A stretch of 64,000 bases of DNA from positions 17,073,001 to 17,137,000 of the forward strand of contig NC_134427.1 in assembly GCF_030867145.1 (NCBI RefSeq), in the 5' to 3' direction. This stretch comes from Opisthocomus hoazin (lineage: Eukaryota; Chordata; Aves; Opisthocomiformes; Opisthocomidae). The position numbers and the translations under genes were made by a program. A model generated the notes under the pieces. The model was not told the origin of the DNA and ran no database searches. It saw nothing but the letters and a program-made list of their open reading frames with translations. Below, piece after piece: positions 48,036 through 59,530 of the stretch (positions are counted from its first letter, which is position 1; each line of letters starts with the position of its first letter).

Positions 48036-50958
48036 TGTTTCCTGTTGATATTAAGGGGGTGTGACTAGGGCCGAATATGTACTAAAGCAGATAATACGAC
48101 CTCATCAGCGAAGGTTGCAAACATAGATTTTTTTTCATTGAAATGCGATGTTATGGTGTGCCTCAAGGACACATGCAGATGTGTTCTCTAGGCACTTACC
48201 TGTGAAGATTTTTCACAAGTTGATGTATTGGCTACCTATCATTTGTTCAATGACAATTTGTGTGTAGAAAGAGAGGAACTTGAACAGCCCTGGGCGGTGC
48301 TTTTAATATAATTCAAAATTAGAAGGACCACATTTTTCATAATTAGGGAGAAAAGCAGGAACAGCTGACTCTTTGTTATTAAAGAATAGCTGAATATTGC
48401 TGGCAGATATGTGAATGTGAATATGAATTATGCTTTGGGATTGTTAGTAATAAGGTAGTGAATCTTTCTTGTTAACACAGGAGATATTTTCCTAGAATTC
48501 TTTGCATACTTGCAGTGCAGTTGCTGTATTCTAGCACAAGAAAAATTAACATTGTTAATATCACTGTAAACTGTAACTTGCTAGAAAAATATGGGGAGAA
48601 AAATTCCTGAGTTCTGATTGATTATAGTAGAATACAAATGGAATAGACAGATCATCTGCTTATTTTTGGTATTATTAACAGTGCAGCACATGAAGGCAAG
48701 CACAAGGGAATGGAAAAATCAATGTAACAATAACTGCTACTGAAATTGGGTGGCAAAGTTGTTGGACAGTAAGGAAGGAGAGGGAAAAATAGTTCATGGG
48801 TTGAATGGTTCCCTAAGGAATGGCATCCTTAGTGAGGTCTTTCCAACCTTTCTGCTTAGGAGGTAAAGCTGCATGGTCTTGAATTTCAAGATTAAACTGC
48901 TACTACTTGGTTTAAATAGCAAAAAAAAAAAATTTGAAATCCCCTAATGACTGAGCAGACCACACTTCAAAGCTGTTTCCTGATGGAGCTTCCTGGTATC
49001 GTGTCTGTGCTGGATCTGAGAGCAGTTTAAATATTCTTGAATACCTAGCTCAGATGTGGAGTAGAAGAGCTGCAGTGTGCTGGAAGAGAGCTGAACTCCT
49101 GCTGCTGGTGGAGAGTGAGAGAGGGTGTGCACAGACGCAGAGTGGGTTTCCTGGTCCATGCCATATAGTAAAGCTGTCATGAACAGTTTCTTATGCTGAT
49201 TTAGAGTTCATCAGTGACTTTTGCATTAGCAAAACACCGTTTTGTCCACTGTGCCTCTGCCTGTTACTTCTTGCTGCCCAGGATCTGGATCTGTCTCCTC
49301 CATGGGTTTTCACGAAGAGTGTTGCTCAGCCAAAGGTCAGTTCTCCACCAGCCACTTCAAAATTGCATTGTGTGGCTTGAGTGGGATGAAGCATGTTTTG
49401 CAGATAGGTGATTTTGAGAGGACAACCTTGCTGGCTAGTACAGGGTGTTTCACTTGCTAACGCAGTATCCGTTAGGTGTTTGTGCTCTGTCTGCTCTGAT
49501 GCTGAAAAGTCCCATGTGATGATTTTTTGGTTGCATCTCCTGAGAGGGTTTGACTTGCTGCTTTTCCTGTCGGAGCATTCCTGCTATGGGAATAAGCCAT
49601 CCATAAGCCATCAGATGGGAATGTCCATTAAGGATGCTCCTAACGTAGCACAAGGAGCATGCATGTTCTCTGCTGCCTCACGGCCAGTTTCAGAATCATG
49701 AGGACTGCTGTTATCCAGGTGAAGCTGTTGTGAAGCAGAATTACATTTTTGGTGTTTACGTTCTTATGTTGAACTGTTTTTAAAATTTTGTGTCATTACT
49801 GAGATGCCATCATTAAGCATAATAATTACTTTTATAATCTCAATTCACTGCATACTGCAGGCCAAAGTGTGTACTAAAAGTACGTTTTAAGTTCTTGTTT
49901 AATCCTGTTTATCAAGCAACAGTTTTGTAGATGGATAATACAGCTGAGAAAAATATTACAGTTGCACTGGCTGCTGGGGTGAGTTGTGCAGCACAATGTG
50001 CTTCGTGTGCATAGGAGGAGTGGGTGAGGTTGGAAAATATACCTGTGCCATGCTGAAGCAATGAGTCTGTAATCTGGATACTTTGAGGCAGTTAATTTTC
50101 ACTCCTGCTTTCCAATTATTGATACTGAGGCTTTGATCAGATGTGTTTTCTGATTATGTCTAACCAATTACTTAGCATGTATTTGACTATTTACAGCACA
50201 TAAATAATAAGTGGGCCTGCATCACTTTATGCTTAGATAGGGATAGGAAAGGGAAAACAGCTTTGTGAAAGAGGGACTCGTATCTGATGGATTTGGGTGG
50301 TACAAGAAAGGGATAAAATATCCTTTCTCAAAAATGAGATGTACAAAAGAGGGCGAGATCATTTTAAGAGGAGCTTGTGGCCATGTTCATTTGTGGGTTG
50401 CTGCTGCAACTGGTCCGTGCGATGGTATAATTTTGGTAGTGATGTATAGGTTTAACCAACCTCTGGCTTGAAGAAGAGAGTGCAACTAGACTGGCATGGG
50501 GATGTTCTCAGCAGAAGCTGACATAGCTGCTGACTGGAGCAACAGCTGAGATCGGCTGGTTTTACATTTATACTGAAGGCACATGTTTTTTTGTCAATGC
50601 CGTTTGATTTGCACGGTGACTAGGATGCTGTCCAGGACTGGCACGGACGCGCTTTGTCTGTAAGCGCTGCCAAGCTCCTGTGTGTGCATGGGAGAGGAGG
50701 AAGGCTTGCTCTGTGTGTTGGGGAGGCTCTGCCCGTGGGGCCCATCAGTGTGCCCGTCTGCAGCGCAGCCCTTGCTATGGTTCCTGGTTGGAGCAGCCGA
50801 GCACTGTTGTGTGCAAGTAGGGAGCAAGGGCTCCTGCTATGATGTTCTGGAGGACTTCAGCAAGGTGCATAGCTCAGGTGGAGACCTAGGAAGGGTTGTG
50901 GACCGCTGTTTGGGTAAAACCAAGTGGATGACAGCTCACTTCTGTGGCTGAAGCCCGA

Positions 50959-50997
50959 GGGTGGGAAGTGATGGGAGCACTGTGGGGTGGGAGGGGG
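50959..50997 (+). other. G-run cluster, possible G-quadruplex
   Basis: Six runs of three or more G fall within 39 bases, including GGGGTGGGAGGGGG at 50984-50997. The last three runs have one-base loops. Combined with the run at 50973-50975 this could fold as a G-quadruplex in DNA or in a + strand transcript. Formation is inferred from composition only. Confidence 0.45.
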
Positions 50998-51637
50998 AGT
51001 AGCCTGCCAAAGTTGCAACATGGTGAGAGGCACTGGTGGGGATCACGCTGTTCAGAGCAAGGAGCAAGCTACAGCTGCTAGAGCTGTGGTCCATTTAGAG
51101 GGTTTCCTGATTTTGCTCAAATAGGCTGTATTAGAAGGGAAAATGAGTCAGGGCACTCTGAGGGGAAACTAAGTCAGCCTCGCACAAACCCAAGGGGAGA
51201 GATTGTGTGGATACTACTGTCTCCTGTGCCTTCAGGTTATTCGAATTATTAACATGGCTTCATCTTTAGCATGTTGGAGAAAAACAACCCCTTTAGCAAA
51301 TCTTATTTTCTTTTTTTTTCCTCCCTTAACTAGATGTTTTGAGTTTGTATTGCTCATCCTTCTGTTAATTTTCACTGATAAGAGGAATAAAACGGCTTGG
51401 TCTGGCCTGAGGCCGTGCTGTATATATGCAGGCTTGCTGCAGCGCACTTGCCATCTTAAAGCTTGCTTGCAGTGCTGTTAGCAAAAGTATTCTCTGGGTG
51501 TGTCATTCCCTTTCACAAACAACAATTCCTTGCTTTGGTTTATCCATGAATGTGAAGGGTTTCTTCTTGCCTTTTAATTTGGAAGAAAGCTATTTTCCTT
51601 TCATATTGCTAAAATCACGCCCTCTTTGTCTCTGCAG

Positions 51638-51713
51638 AGCTGTGTCCCGCTCAGATGGGAGTTGACAATCCTTGCTACCTTGCTGGCTTTTGATATAAAT
51701 AGATTTTGAAAAG
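51638..51713 (+). other. Candidate exon, unidentified
   Basis: CTTTGTCTCTGCAG ends at 51637 as a good acceptor, and AAG/GTGAGG at the right end is a good donor. All three frames contain stops; the best is open for 23 codons to a TGA at 51707. So this could only be a non-coding or terminal exon, or a chance pair. Confidence 0.12.
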
Positions 51714-53895
51714 GTGAGGCAGGTTCAGCAGCTGGAGATAAGGACAGTGAAGAGAACTCAGCCAGGATGAAATGATGATGTTGCATGACTGAGAATTTCT
51801 TGCTGAAGCAGTTATTGGCTGTGAGATGGTGACAGTTGACAAGTGTTGCACGGCATCTCTTATAGAGATTTCCTAGAGATCTTTGGACAGGTTTGACTTC
51901 GCTTTTCACTACCCGTTTTTAGGTACAGAAAATTTGAAAATGGAGAAGGGGAATAATCATACTGTTATAACTTTTTTTTTTCCCCCCTGAATACTGTTAA
52001 TGAACTGCTATATTAATTTCACTAGAAGGAGAAACAAGTAATTGGCTTGGGCAGCCTTACAGCTTTAATGCTATTTTCTGATGCTGGCCTTGTGAAATCT
52101 GAAATTATCATTTAGGTTTATATTAATATGTGACAATTCTGTCTTGATGACTTTGCATTGATAGTATAGCATCTATGAACGAGCTGGAAGGATAAAATGG
52201 AGGGTGCATCTGGTCATTACAGGAGACTAGTAATATAAGTGAACATGTACATGTTGTCTTTCATTTCGGATCTGTTGCGGAGCATAAATACTTCCCCACA
52301 GGTCTTATTTTCCATTTAGCGCAGCAGTCTGTGGCCAAAAGAGGATGCCTAGGGAAAGAATACATGGAACAAAGCAAATATACTTTAGTCTTCTGCCTAT
52401 TGCAAATACTCTCAGCAATCAACAGTTTAAGATTTTTGACCCTCTGGGAATACAGATGTTCCCCTATATCTTAAGGAACCTGACATACTAAATCATGCTT
52501 TGGTTCCCTGTAAAATGATTATGCTGGGGAGTGAGCCATGCAATTAGAAAATGGGCTCTGAGAAGGGATATTAGAAGTTGCAGTATTCTTAGTCAAAGCT
52601 TGGGGAAGGAGACTAGTGTTTTAGCAGATGGGGATGACAGATAAACAATAGGTGAGATCTATGAGAAATGAAAAAACTTAGAAGCATCTGTTAAGAGACT
52701 GATAATAAATAATGTGCCATTTGCCTGTTCAGATTCAGTATAGACCTGCAAGTATGCTGTTTTCTCTGCTCATGGCTGTTACATAGCTGATAATGCTACT
52801 AGACTCAGTATCATGTATATCTGTGCTGAATATTCATTTTTTTGTGTATGAATGAATTTTCTAAGTTGTTAGAATGATGGATTATACTCAGTACAGATGG
52901 GACTGGTGTTGGCCAGGGTCTCCTCTCATTAGCTCAGTGAGGAAATTCCCATTGATTTCAGCAGCAGCACGCTTATGCCAGTGCTGGAGGGCCTTTGAAA
53001 GCTGACTTTGGCCCATGGCCACTTGCAGGGCAAAGGTAGGCTTTTGTGCCAAGGCAGCAGCATGTAAAGTATTTGCAGTGTTTGTGGATGAGGCATGGGT
53101 GCAAAAATACAAACCCTCAATCCTTGGTAATGTCGTAATGTCATTTTTCACCCGTGACACTGGAATTTGGCACAGTTTCATCCTCCACAAACGTTACTGC
53201 AAGTGCATGGCATCACACAACTGGGAATGTTAGTTACCGCTTGTAGTGTGCAAAGTGTTAGTGACAGTAAGTTCTGTTTTTCTAATTCATTAAAAAACCC
53301 CCAAAGCTTTGTGACATATAATGCTGTCCAGAAACTCTGTTCTGTCTTGAAAACAGCACGGTCTAAAAAGAGCAGAGGAAATGAACTGCTTGGGAACTTG
53401 CTAATGACAGCACTGTGTGGTCTTCATCCATCTCTTGCTCTGTGTAGCTACTCTGTACTAAATCTGCATGTCTAAACCAGTCAAGATCTGTAACAAACTC
53501 CCCAGAACCCAGGAGCATTAAGATATGTAGTTCTTGGTTTAAGGTCTTGATTTAGCTGTTTCATTGGTTAGGTACGAACTGTGAACTTCTGTACACCTTA
53601 ATCCAGAGGTACCGATATCTAAGAGTGTTGATTCGAGTCCCCTTTTCTGTTAGAACCATGAAGTTAGAGTAATGGAATATTTTGCTTCATGCATTTTTGT
53701 CTTAGGGGGCTGTGGTTAGACAGTCTCCTCTGGCTGCAGTCTTAGGTTCTCAGAGAGTAGGGATGGGAACTGTTTAATTGGCTTTTGCTGCAGATCCCAA
53801 ACCCTTTCTTCCTGACACTCACTGAGATTCCATTTTAGAAATGTCTTTACTGGATGATGTGTGTTATGTTTGAGGTCTCATGGCTGAGACCAAGG

Positions 53896-53927
53896 CATAG
53901 TTTAAATATTCCATAGTTTAAATATTC
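53896..53927 (+). repeat. Perfect 16-base tandem duplication
   Basis: CATAGTTTAAATATTC occurs twice in direct tandem with no differences, which suggests a recent slippage or duplication event. Confidence 0.92.
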
Positions 53928-56900
53928 TGTGGATCACATCAGTCTAGGAGTTCCTGGCTGAGACTTTGCTCTGTCAAATTCTGTCTTGTACAGGCAAGCA
54001 TCTGAAAAAAATTGGTACAGAGAAGGACAGAAAACGTAGTCAGGTCTTTCCTGCTTTCTGCTCCTCTTCTCGCTCTGCTGATTTAAGAGAGGGGTATGTG
54101 ACCCAGCACTATCTACAGTTGTCTAGAAGAATGTGGATTCTGTTTCCTGTAGTCCATTCTATTTCAGCCAATGAAGATGACGTTTTTTTTTTTGGAAGAA
54201 GTCAAATTAACCTAAATGGGGTGGGTATTCTTGAAGTGACAGCCATCTCATTTAGGTGGTAGTTAACTGGTTCTTTACAAGCTCATTGAAGTTTGTCAGC
54301 GCTGGTTCTGCTCTTGATTTTGTTCCCAGACATTTGACTCATCTGGTATTTAAGTGGGCATGTGATCCTGAGTGATGGAGCCACTGAATTCTCACAATTC
54401 AGAGTTGACTCTGAACAAAGAGCTGTATTTCTTTCAGCAATGATGAAAGAATTCGTTTCCTGTGGGAGATCAGATATCTTTGCAGAGCTCAGTTTGGATT
54501 TTCCAGTATGTCAGGTGTTTGTGCAACAAAATGTAAGATAAAAAGGTGTCTTTATAGATTGCCTAGGTTATTCTGTAATTTGCTTTTGGAGGAGGGAAAT
54601 ATTTGGTGGAATATAAGACGTGCTGAGTTAGTAAAGAATCAGAAGCTCGTATCTCTCTTTCCCAGCCTTTTGCATTCCAGATACCTGAGCATGGGCTGAA
54701 TAGATGAAACCCAGAGCTTATAACTCAATGCCGTCATTTAAGCTCATAGAAGCACATTCCAAAAATACACTGAAAAATAAAGCTGTTCAGCTGGTCTTTT
54801 CTAGCAGCAGAAAACGAGGCTTCCTCTGATATAGCACTAGTTATTGTGTAGTGATTTACTAAGCATTTTAAGAATCCATTTATTCAGGGCTAGAGTTATA
54901 CATTTTGGTGCTGAGCAGCATCTTGTTTTGTTGAATCCAGGCATTGCTGACAGTGGGGGGGTACTTAGAGACTGCATGATTAATTCAGTGGTGTTATGTT
55001 AACAGTAAATATTTTTGCTCCAGCATTCATAGGGAAGGTCCTATACATGTATATTGCTAATTCTGGTAATAATTTTTATTAATTAGCTGGTCAGTGGTGA
55101 TATGTCTTTCCCAGTTTACCTGAGCTGGAACCTTTTACAAGCTACTCTTACTGTCATCCGTGAAACCCTTCTATCTGCCACTTGCTGTGTTTCAGTGAAT
55201 CACTCCACTGAGGAGATTGCTCCACACCTCTGCTTCTTAGCAAATTGCCTTCTGAGCCCTAGCACGGAAATGCAATTGGTTATGCTTCATTATCTCATTC
55301 AATAGAAATTCACTCTTCAGAAGACTGCAATTAAGTTTCCTCTTTGTCTGAAAGGCACAGAATTTAACTGCAGTCTTGTTGGTCTTCTCTGAAGCAGGGG
55401 GAGGAGGAGAAGGCAGAAAAACACTGAACCAAACCAGAGACAGCACACTTTGACAGACTGGTTTTTATTCAGTATCTTTGCTTTCCTCTGTGTAACTTGG
55501 ATCTGGAAGCCGAGAGCGCTGTGGACGAGATGGCTTGCCTGACAGTGTGGGAGGCAGACCAGGCTGGCCATCACAGCCCAGCCTGCAGCCACCACGCTTT
55601 GGTGGCTTTAGGCCACTCGGTTGTCTTCAAGGCCTGGTGCTTTGACCAGCGTGACTCCCGCTGCTCATACCACCTGCAAACTCTGTGTTTGTCAAGCAGA
55701 TCCCTTGTATTTATCGTGCTTTAACTTTATTAGAGGGGCTATATAGGTATTACGTCTTCTGTTCAGTAAGCATAAAGGTCTGGCCATAAGGTACAGAAGT
55801 AGTTCAGGCAGTCATAACTGGAGGTATGTATTATTGCCCAAATGCAGGGTATATGGTTTATTGACAGTAAAAGAAATCCCTACTTTACTATCCCTGAATC
55901 CTTTTCCTGTCTTAAGATGAGCTAAATGCACGACAGGGACTTCTAGCCTTAATTTCTGATGATTTAACTCCTGGTGAGACAAGGGCTGTGACTAGTAGTG
56001 GAAGGAATGACTTGGTGGTAGGAATATTTGGCCAATCCTTTTTTTTTTTTTTGTAGACTGTGGAAGATAGAGCAGGAGATGACTTAAGTTCTGTGCAAAA
56101 CCAGTGCTGCTGTTCTGCAAAAGTCCAAAATCTGGATCTGTAAGTTTTAGCTGCTCCCTGTCCCAACTGCTGTCCCTCCTAGTTCTCTTTTTAGGTCTGC
56201 CTGCGGTTCCTGGGCTTGCTGAGTTATATTTCATGCCACTGTTGTGAGCTCAGTGGATTTTTTCCAAGTGATGGCTTAATTTTTTTTCTCTGCGCTGCAT
56301 AGTCCTGCCAGAGTGTCCTGCAGCAAAATGTGTTTCAGGTATGAGCTCTCACCAGTGCCTCTAGGAATAGGTCACTGCTTTGTTTCTCATCTATAAAAGG
56401 GAAGCAGTAGCTTCTTCTGTCTCATGCGATATAGGAATAGAAAGTTCATTTGTAGCTATGGGATGCTGGAACTCTAGAGACACAAGGCTCTCCAGGTTTT
56501 TAGGAGAGCTGTAGATGTTTATTGTCCAAGGCATTTCCTTTCCCTACTGCTTTTTTTCTGTAGGACTGTCCTGTAAAAATCATGCATTAGTCTACTCTTT
56601 GGACAGAGAAAAAAACTGTTGTTTTTCAGGGAGGAAAACAGCGTGAAGAACAGCCCTCTTACTTAAGCACCGTGGCTATTAGCTTTTGTTGGATGAAGAT
56701 GAATAGTAGCTTGTACTTCCCAGCTGTAATAAGAATAAACATTTTTCCTAGGCTGTTTTTTATGTTCTGGCGATTCTACCAAGATGTAATATAATGTGGT
56801 GGCCTCACTTTTTCTTAAACAACCTTCCCAAATCCCACCAAATGACGACATATTAATGGCTCTGCCCATTTTGTGTGGCTGACGAGAGGTGAAGCTCCAG

Positions 56901-57261
56901 GAAACTGCAGTATGCTTCCTTCCACATTCCCACCACGTTCACATGGGCTCAGGTGTAACGCTGCACTGCCCACTGATGCCAGTTTTCTCTCTGATCTCCT
57001 CTTCTCATCCTCTCTAAGGTGGGAGCTGAGCTGTGGAGCTCTCTGTCCAGCTCATGACTTTGTAGATAGGTGAAGCTGGGCACAACTGATTTGCCCAATA
57101 AAAGCAAACTGAGTCATTGCTGTCAGAGGTAAGATTCAGAAGCAAGGAACAGAAATACAGCTTGATGGTGGGATGAAAGATGTGAAGGTGATTTCTAAAA
57201 GCTCCTAGGAAGCTGTGTTCAATGGGGCCCAGAGCTGGAGGAGTCATCTCGCTGTGATGGT

Positions 57262-58255
57262 GGTATCAGGCTGGTGGCCAGTCACCAGTGAGGTTCCCAG
57301 GGCTCAATTTTAGGGCCAGTGCTCTTTAATGTTTTCATAAATAATCTGGATGCAGACATTGAATATACATTGAGTAAGTTTGCTGACAACACTCAACTAG
57401 GAGGAGCTGTGGACTCCCTTGAGCGTAGAGAGGCATTACAGACATCTGGACAGACTAGAGAGCTGGGCATACCAACTGTATGAAATTTAACAAGAGCAAG
57501 TGTCAGATTCTCGGCCTTGGATGGGGTAATCCTGGTTATATACAAATTAGGGGACAGGAGGCTGGAGAGCGGCCCCATGAAAAAAGATCTGGGGGGTTGG
57601 GTTGATGGCAAGTTGAATATGAGTCAGTGTGCCCTGGCAGCCAAAAGAGCCAACTGTGTCCTAGTGTGCATCAAGCACAGCGTGGCTAGCTGGTTGAGGG
57701 AGGAGATTGTCCCATGCTACACTATACTGGTGCGGCCCCCCCTCGAGTCCTGTGTGCAGTTTTGGGTGCCTCAATATAAGGAGGAGACGAAACTATTAGA
57801 GTGTGTCCGGAAGAGCACAGTCGACATGGTGAAAGGCCTCAAGGGCAAGACTTCTGAGGTGTGGTTGAGGTCACTTGGCTTGTTCAGCTTGGAGAGGAGA
57901 AGGCTGAGGGGGGACCTCATTGCAGTCTACACCTTCCTCAAGGTGAGCAGTGGAGGGGGGAGCTGCTGATCTGCCCTCTCTTGTGACCAGCAACAGGACA
58001 TGAGGAAATGGAATGAAGCTGTGTCAGGGGAAGTTCAGACTGGACATTAGGAAAAGGCTCTTCATTGGGAGGGTGGCTGGTCACTGGAACAGCCTCTCCA
58101 GGGAAGTGGTCATGGCACCAAGCCTGTTAGAGTTCAAGGAGTGTCTGGACGATGCTCTTAGTCATATGGTTTAGTTTTAGGTAGTCCTGTGAGGAGCAGG
58201 AAGTTGGACTTGATGATCCTTATGGGTCCCTTCCAGCATGAGATCTGCTATGATT
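57262..58255 (+). mobile_element. CR1 LINE, longer broken copy of a different subfamily
   Basis: The + strand follows CR1 ORF2 from RT motif B to the tail. The first part reads [13 protein letters not shown] and then S-K-F-A-D-N-T-Q-L, so motif C is F-A-D-N (57379-57390) with the second catalytic Asp replaced. After frameshifts, the frame at 57517-57969 gives K-D-L-G-G-W-V-D, C-A-L-A-A-K-R-A-N, C-V-Q-F-W-V-P-Q-Y-K and [17 protein letters not shown]. The tail is GTTGGACTTGATGATCC, GGGTCCCTTCCAGC, then CTATGATTTC, a variant octamer (ATGATTTC-like). This tail marks a different, older subfamily from the 36-45 kb copies. The right end is good to about 10 bases. Confidence 0.93.
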
Positions 58256-58994
58256 TCCTTGCTAGCGGTGTCCTTGCTGAAGTTCAGGTTTGGCAGAGTA
58301 GCAGTCAACTACTTTGTCGTCGGCGTATTTAGATCATGTTAGTTATTACTGTACAAGACAGCAATGATATTACCTGACAGATTATATCACTGCTAAGTGG
58401 TTTCCTTTAGACTTGGCTTTTCTCAGTTAGCCTTTTGTAGCCACCTCAGGTTGTGACATACCTTTAGATCCCTGGGAAAAAGATCTCTGCTGTAATAATC
58501 CCTTTCCCTCTTACATGACCAGTTTCCACTGCTAGAAGCGCTGTCTCCCTGAAGATGGAATGTGTCAGATGTGAATTTCTCAGTTCAGACCTCTTCCCTA
58601 GTGAAACAGCAAAAGCACTTTTTTTCCTTGCAAGGTTGTGTGTGTACGTCAGCATTAAGTGGTGTCTCTTGCTTATCTTAGTTTATCTACTCCAGAGGTT
58701 CTCCCACTATTTGCTTTGTGCCTCTGTGGCTAGACAAGCTAGCAAAGCTCTTCCACTGAACCTTGGAGCCCCAAGCGTATGGTGAGCCCCAGCCATCTAT
58801 AGCTGTCAGTCTGAATGTCTTGCTCCTTGCTGCAGTCTTTCCTTTTTACCTGACCCTTTCACAGGTGAGGATCTGAATAGGGAGAGAACTTCTGAAGTAC
58901 TCAGATTCTTAATTTTAGTTGACTTGAAAGGGAGTTAGATGTCTGTATCTAATGCAGCACTGTGACATGACTTATTCAGTGCTTTGCAAAGATC
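58256..58994. other. Spacer between two CR1 copies
   Basis: About 740 bases of unique sequence. A 76-codon open frame at 58555-58785 is not recognisable. The last 50 bases may already belong to the next CR1. Confidence 0.55.
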
Positions 58995-59530
58995 CGTGTT
59001 GGAGCAGGACATGTCACCTGGAGTCCTGCATCCGGCTCTGGAGCCCCCAGCACAAAGAGGACATGCACCTGTTGGAGCAGGTCCAAAGGAGGGCGACAAA
59101 AATTATCAGAGTGCTGGAGCACCTCTCCTATGAGGAATGGCTGAGAGACTTGGGGCTGTTCAGCCTGGAGAAGAGCAGACTGCAGGTAGACCTGATTGCA
59201 GCCTTTCAGTATCTGAAGGGGCCTATAGGAAAGAAGGGAAAATCTTTTTAGCAAGGCTTGTTGTGATAGGACAAGGAGTAATGGCTTTTAACCTAAGGGA
59301 GGGTAGATTTAGACTAGATACAAGGAAGACATTTTTTACAGTGGGGGTGGTGAAACACTGGAATGGGTTTCCCACAGAGGTGGTTGATGCCCATCCCTGG
59401 AAACATTCAAGGCCAGGCTGGACAGGCGTCCGAGCAACCTGGTCTAGTTGAAGATGTCTCTGCTCACTGCAGGGGGTTTGGGCTAGATGACCTCTAAAGG
59501 TCCTTTCCAATGCAAAGTATTCTGTGATTA
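58995..59530 (+). mobile_element. CR1 LINE, 3' end fragment
   Basis: The + strand carries CR1 ORF2 C-terminal code in two frames. First come [25 protein letters not shown] and L-G-L-F-S-L-E-K up to 59251. After a frameshift come [20 protein letters not shown] and a F-P-T-E-V-V phrase. The tail reads 'GGGGGTTTGGGCTAGATGACC', AAAGGTCCTTTCCAATGC and ATTCTGTGATTA near 59519-59530. It is closest in style to the copy at 26.4 kb. Its left end is approximate, because the first 40 bases are degraded. Confidence 0.92.

Larger units (their letters stand above)
45184..57261. other. Non-coding block, no gene recognised
   Basis: Twelve kilobases without a recognised gene or clear transposon. It holds GC-richer patches (45.7-46.05, 50.63-51.0 and 55.5-55.68 kb), a 20-base tandem repeat (47981-48035), a perfect 16-base tandem (53896-53927), clustered G-runs (50959-50997), a candidate exon (51638-51713), an A12 run (48921-48932) and a T14 run (56039-56052). 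The 170-codon frame at 45567-46079 lies in the GC-richer patch and has no recognisable domain. A faint CR1-like tail near 48763-48870 is too weak to call. Confidence 0.55.

Noticed and set aside
48190..48205. Strong splice donor on the - strand (CACAG/GTAAGT)
   Set aside because: No matching acceptor at a plausible exon distance on the same strand.
48763..48870. Weak CR1-like tail (CATCCTTAGTGAGG, TTTCCAACC)
   Set aside because: The match is short, there is no coding trace upstream, and the octamers are missing; I could not support it as an element.
55497..55724. 75-codon frame in a GC-richer patch, + strand
   Set aside because: No recognised domain, and no clear acceptor/donor pair brackets it.
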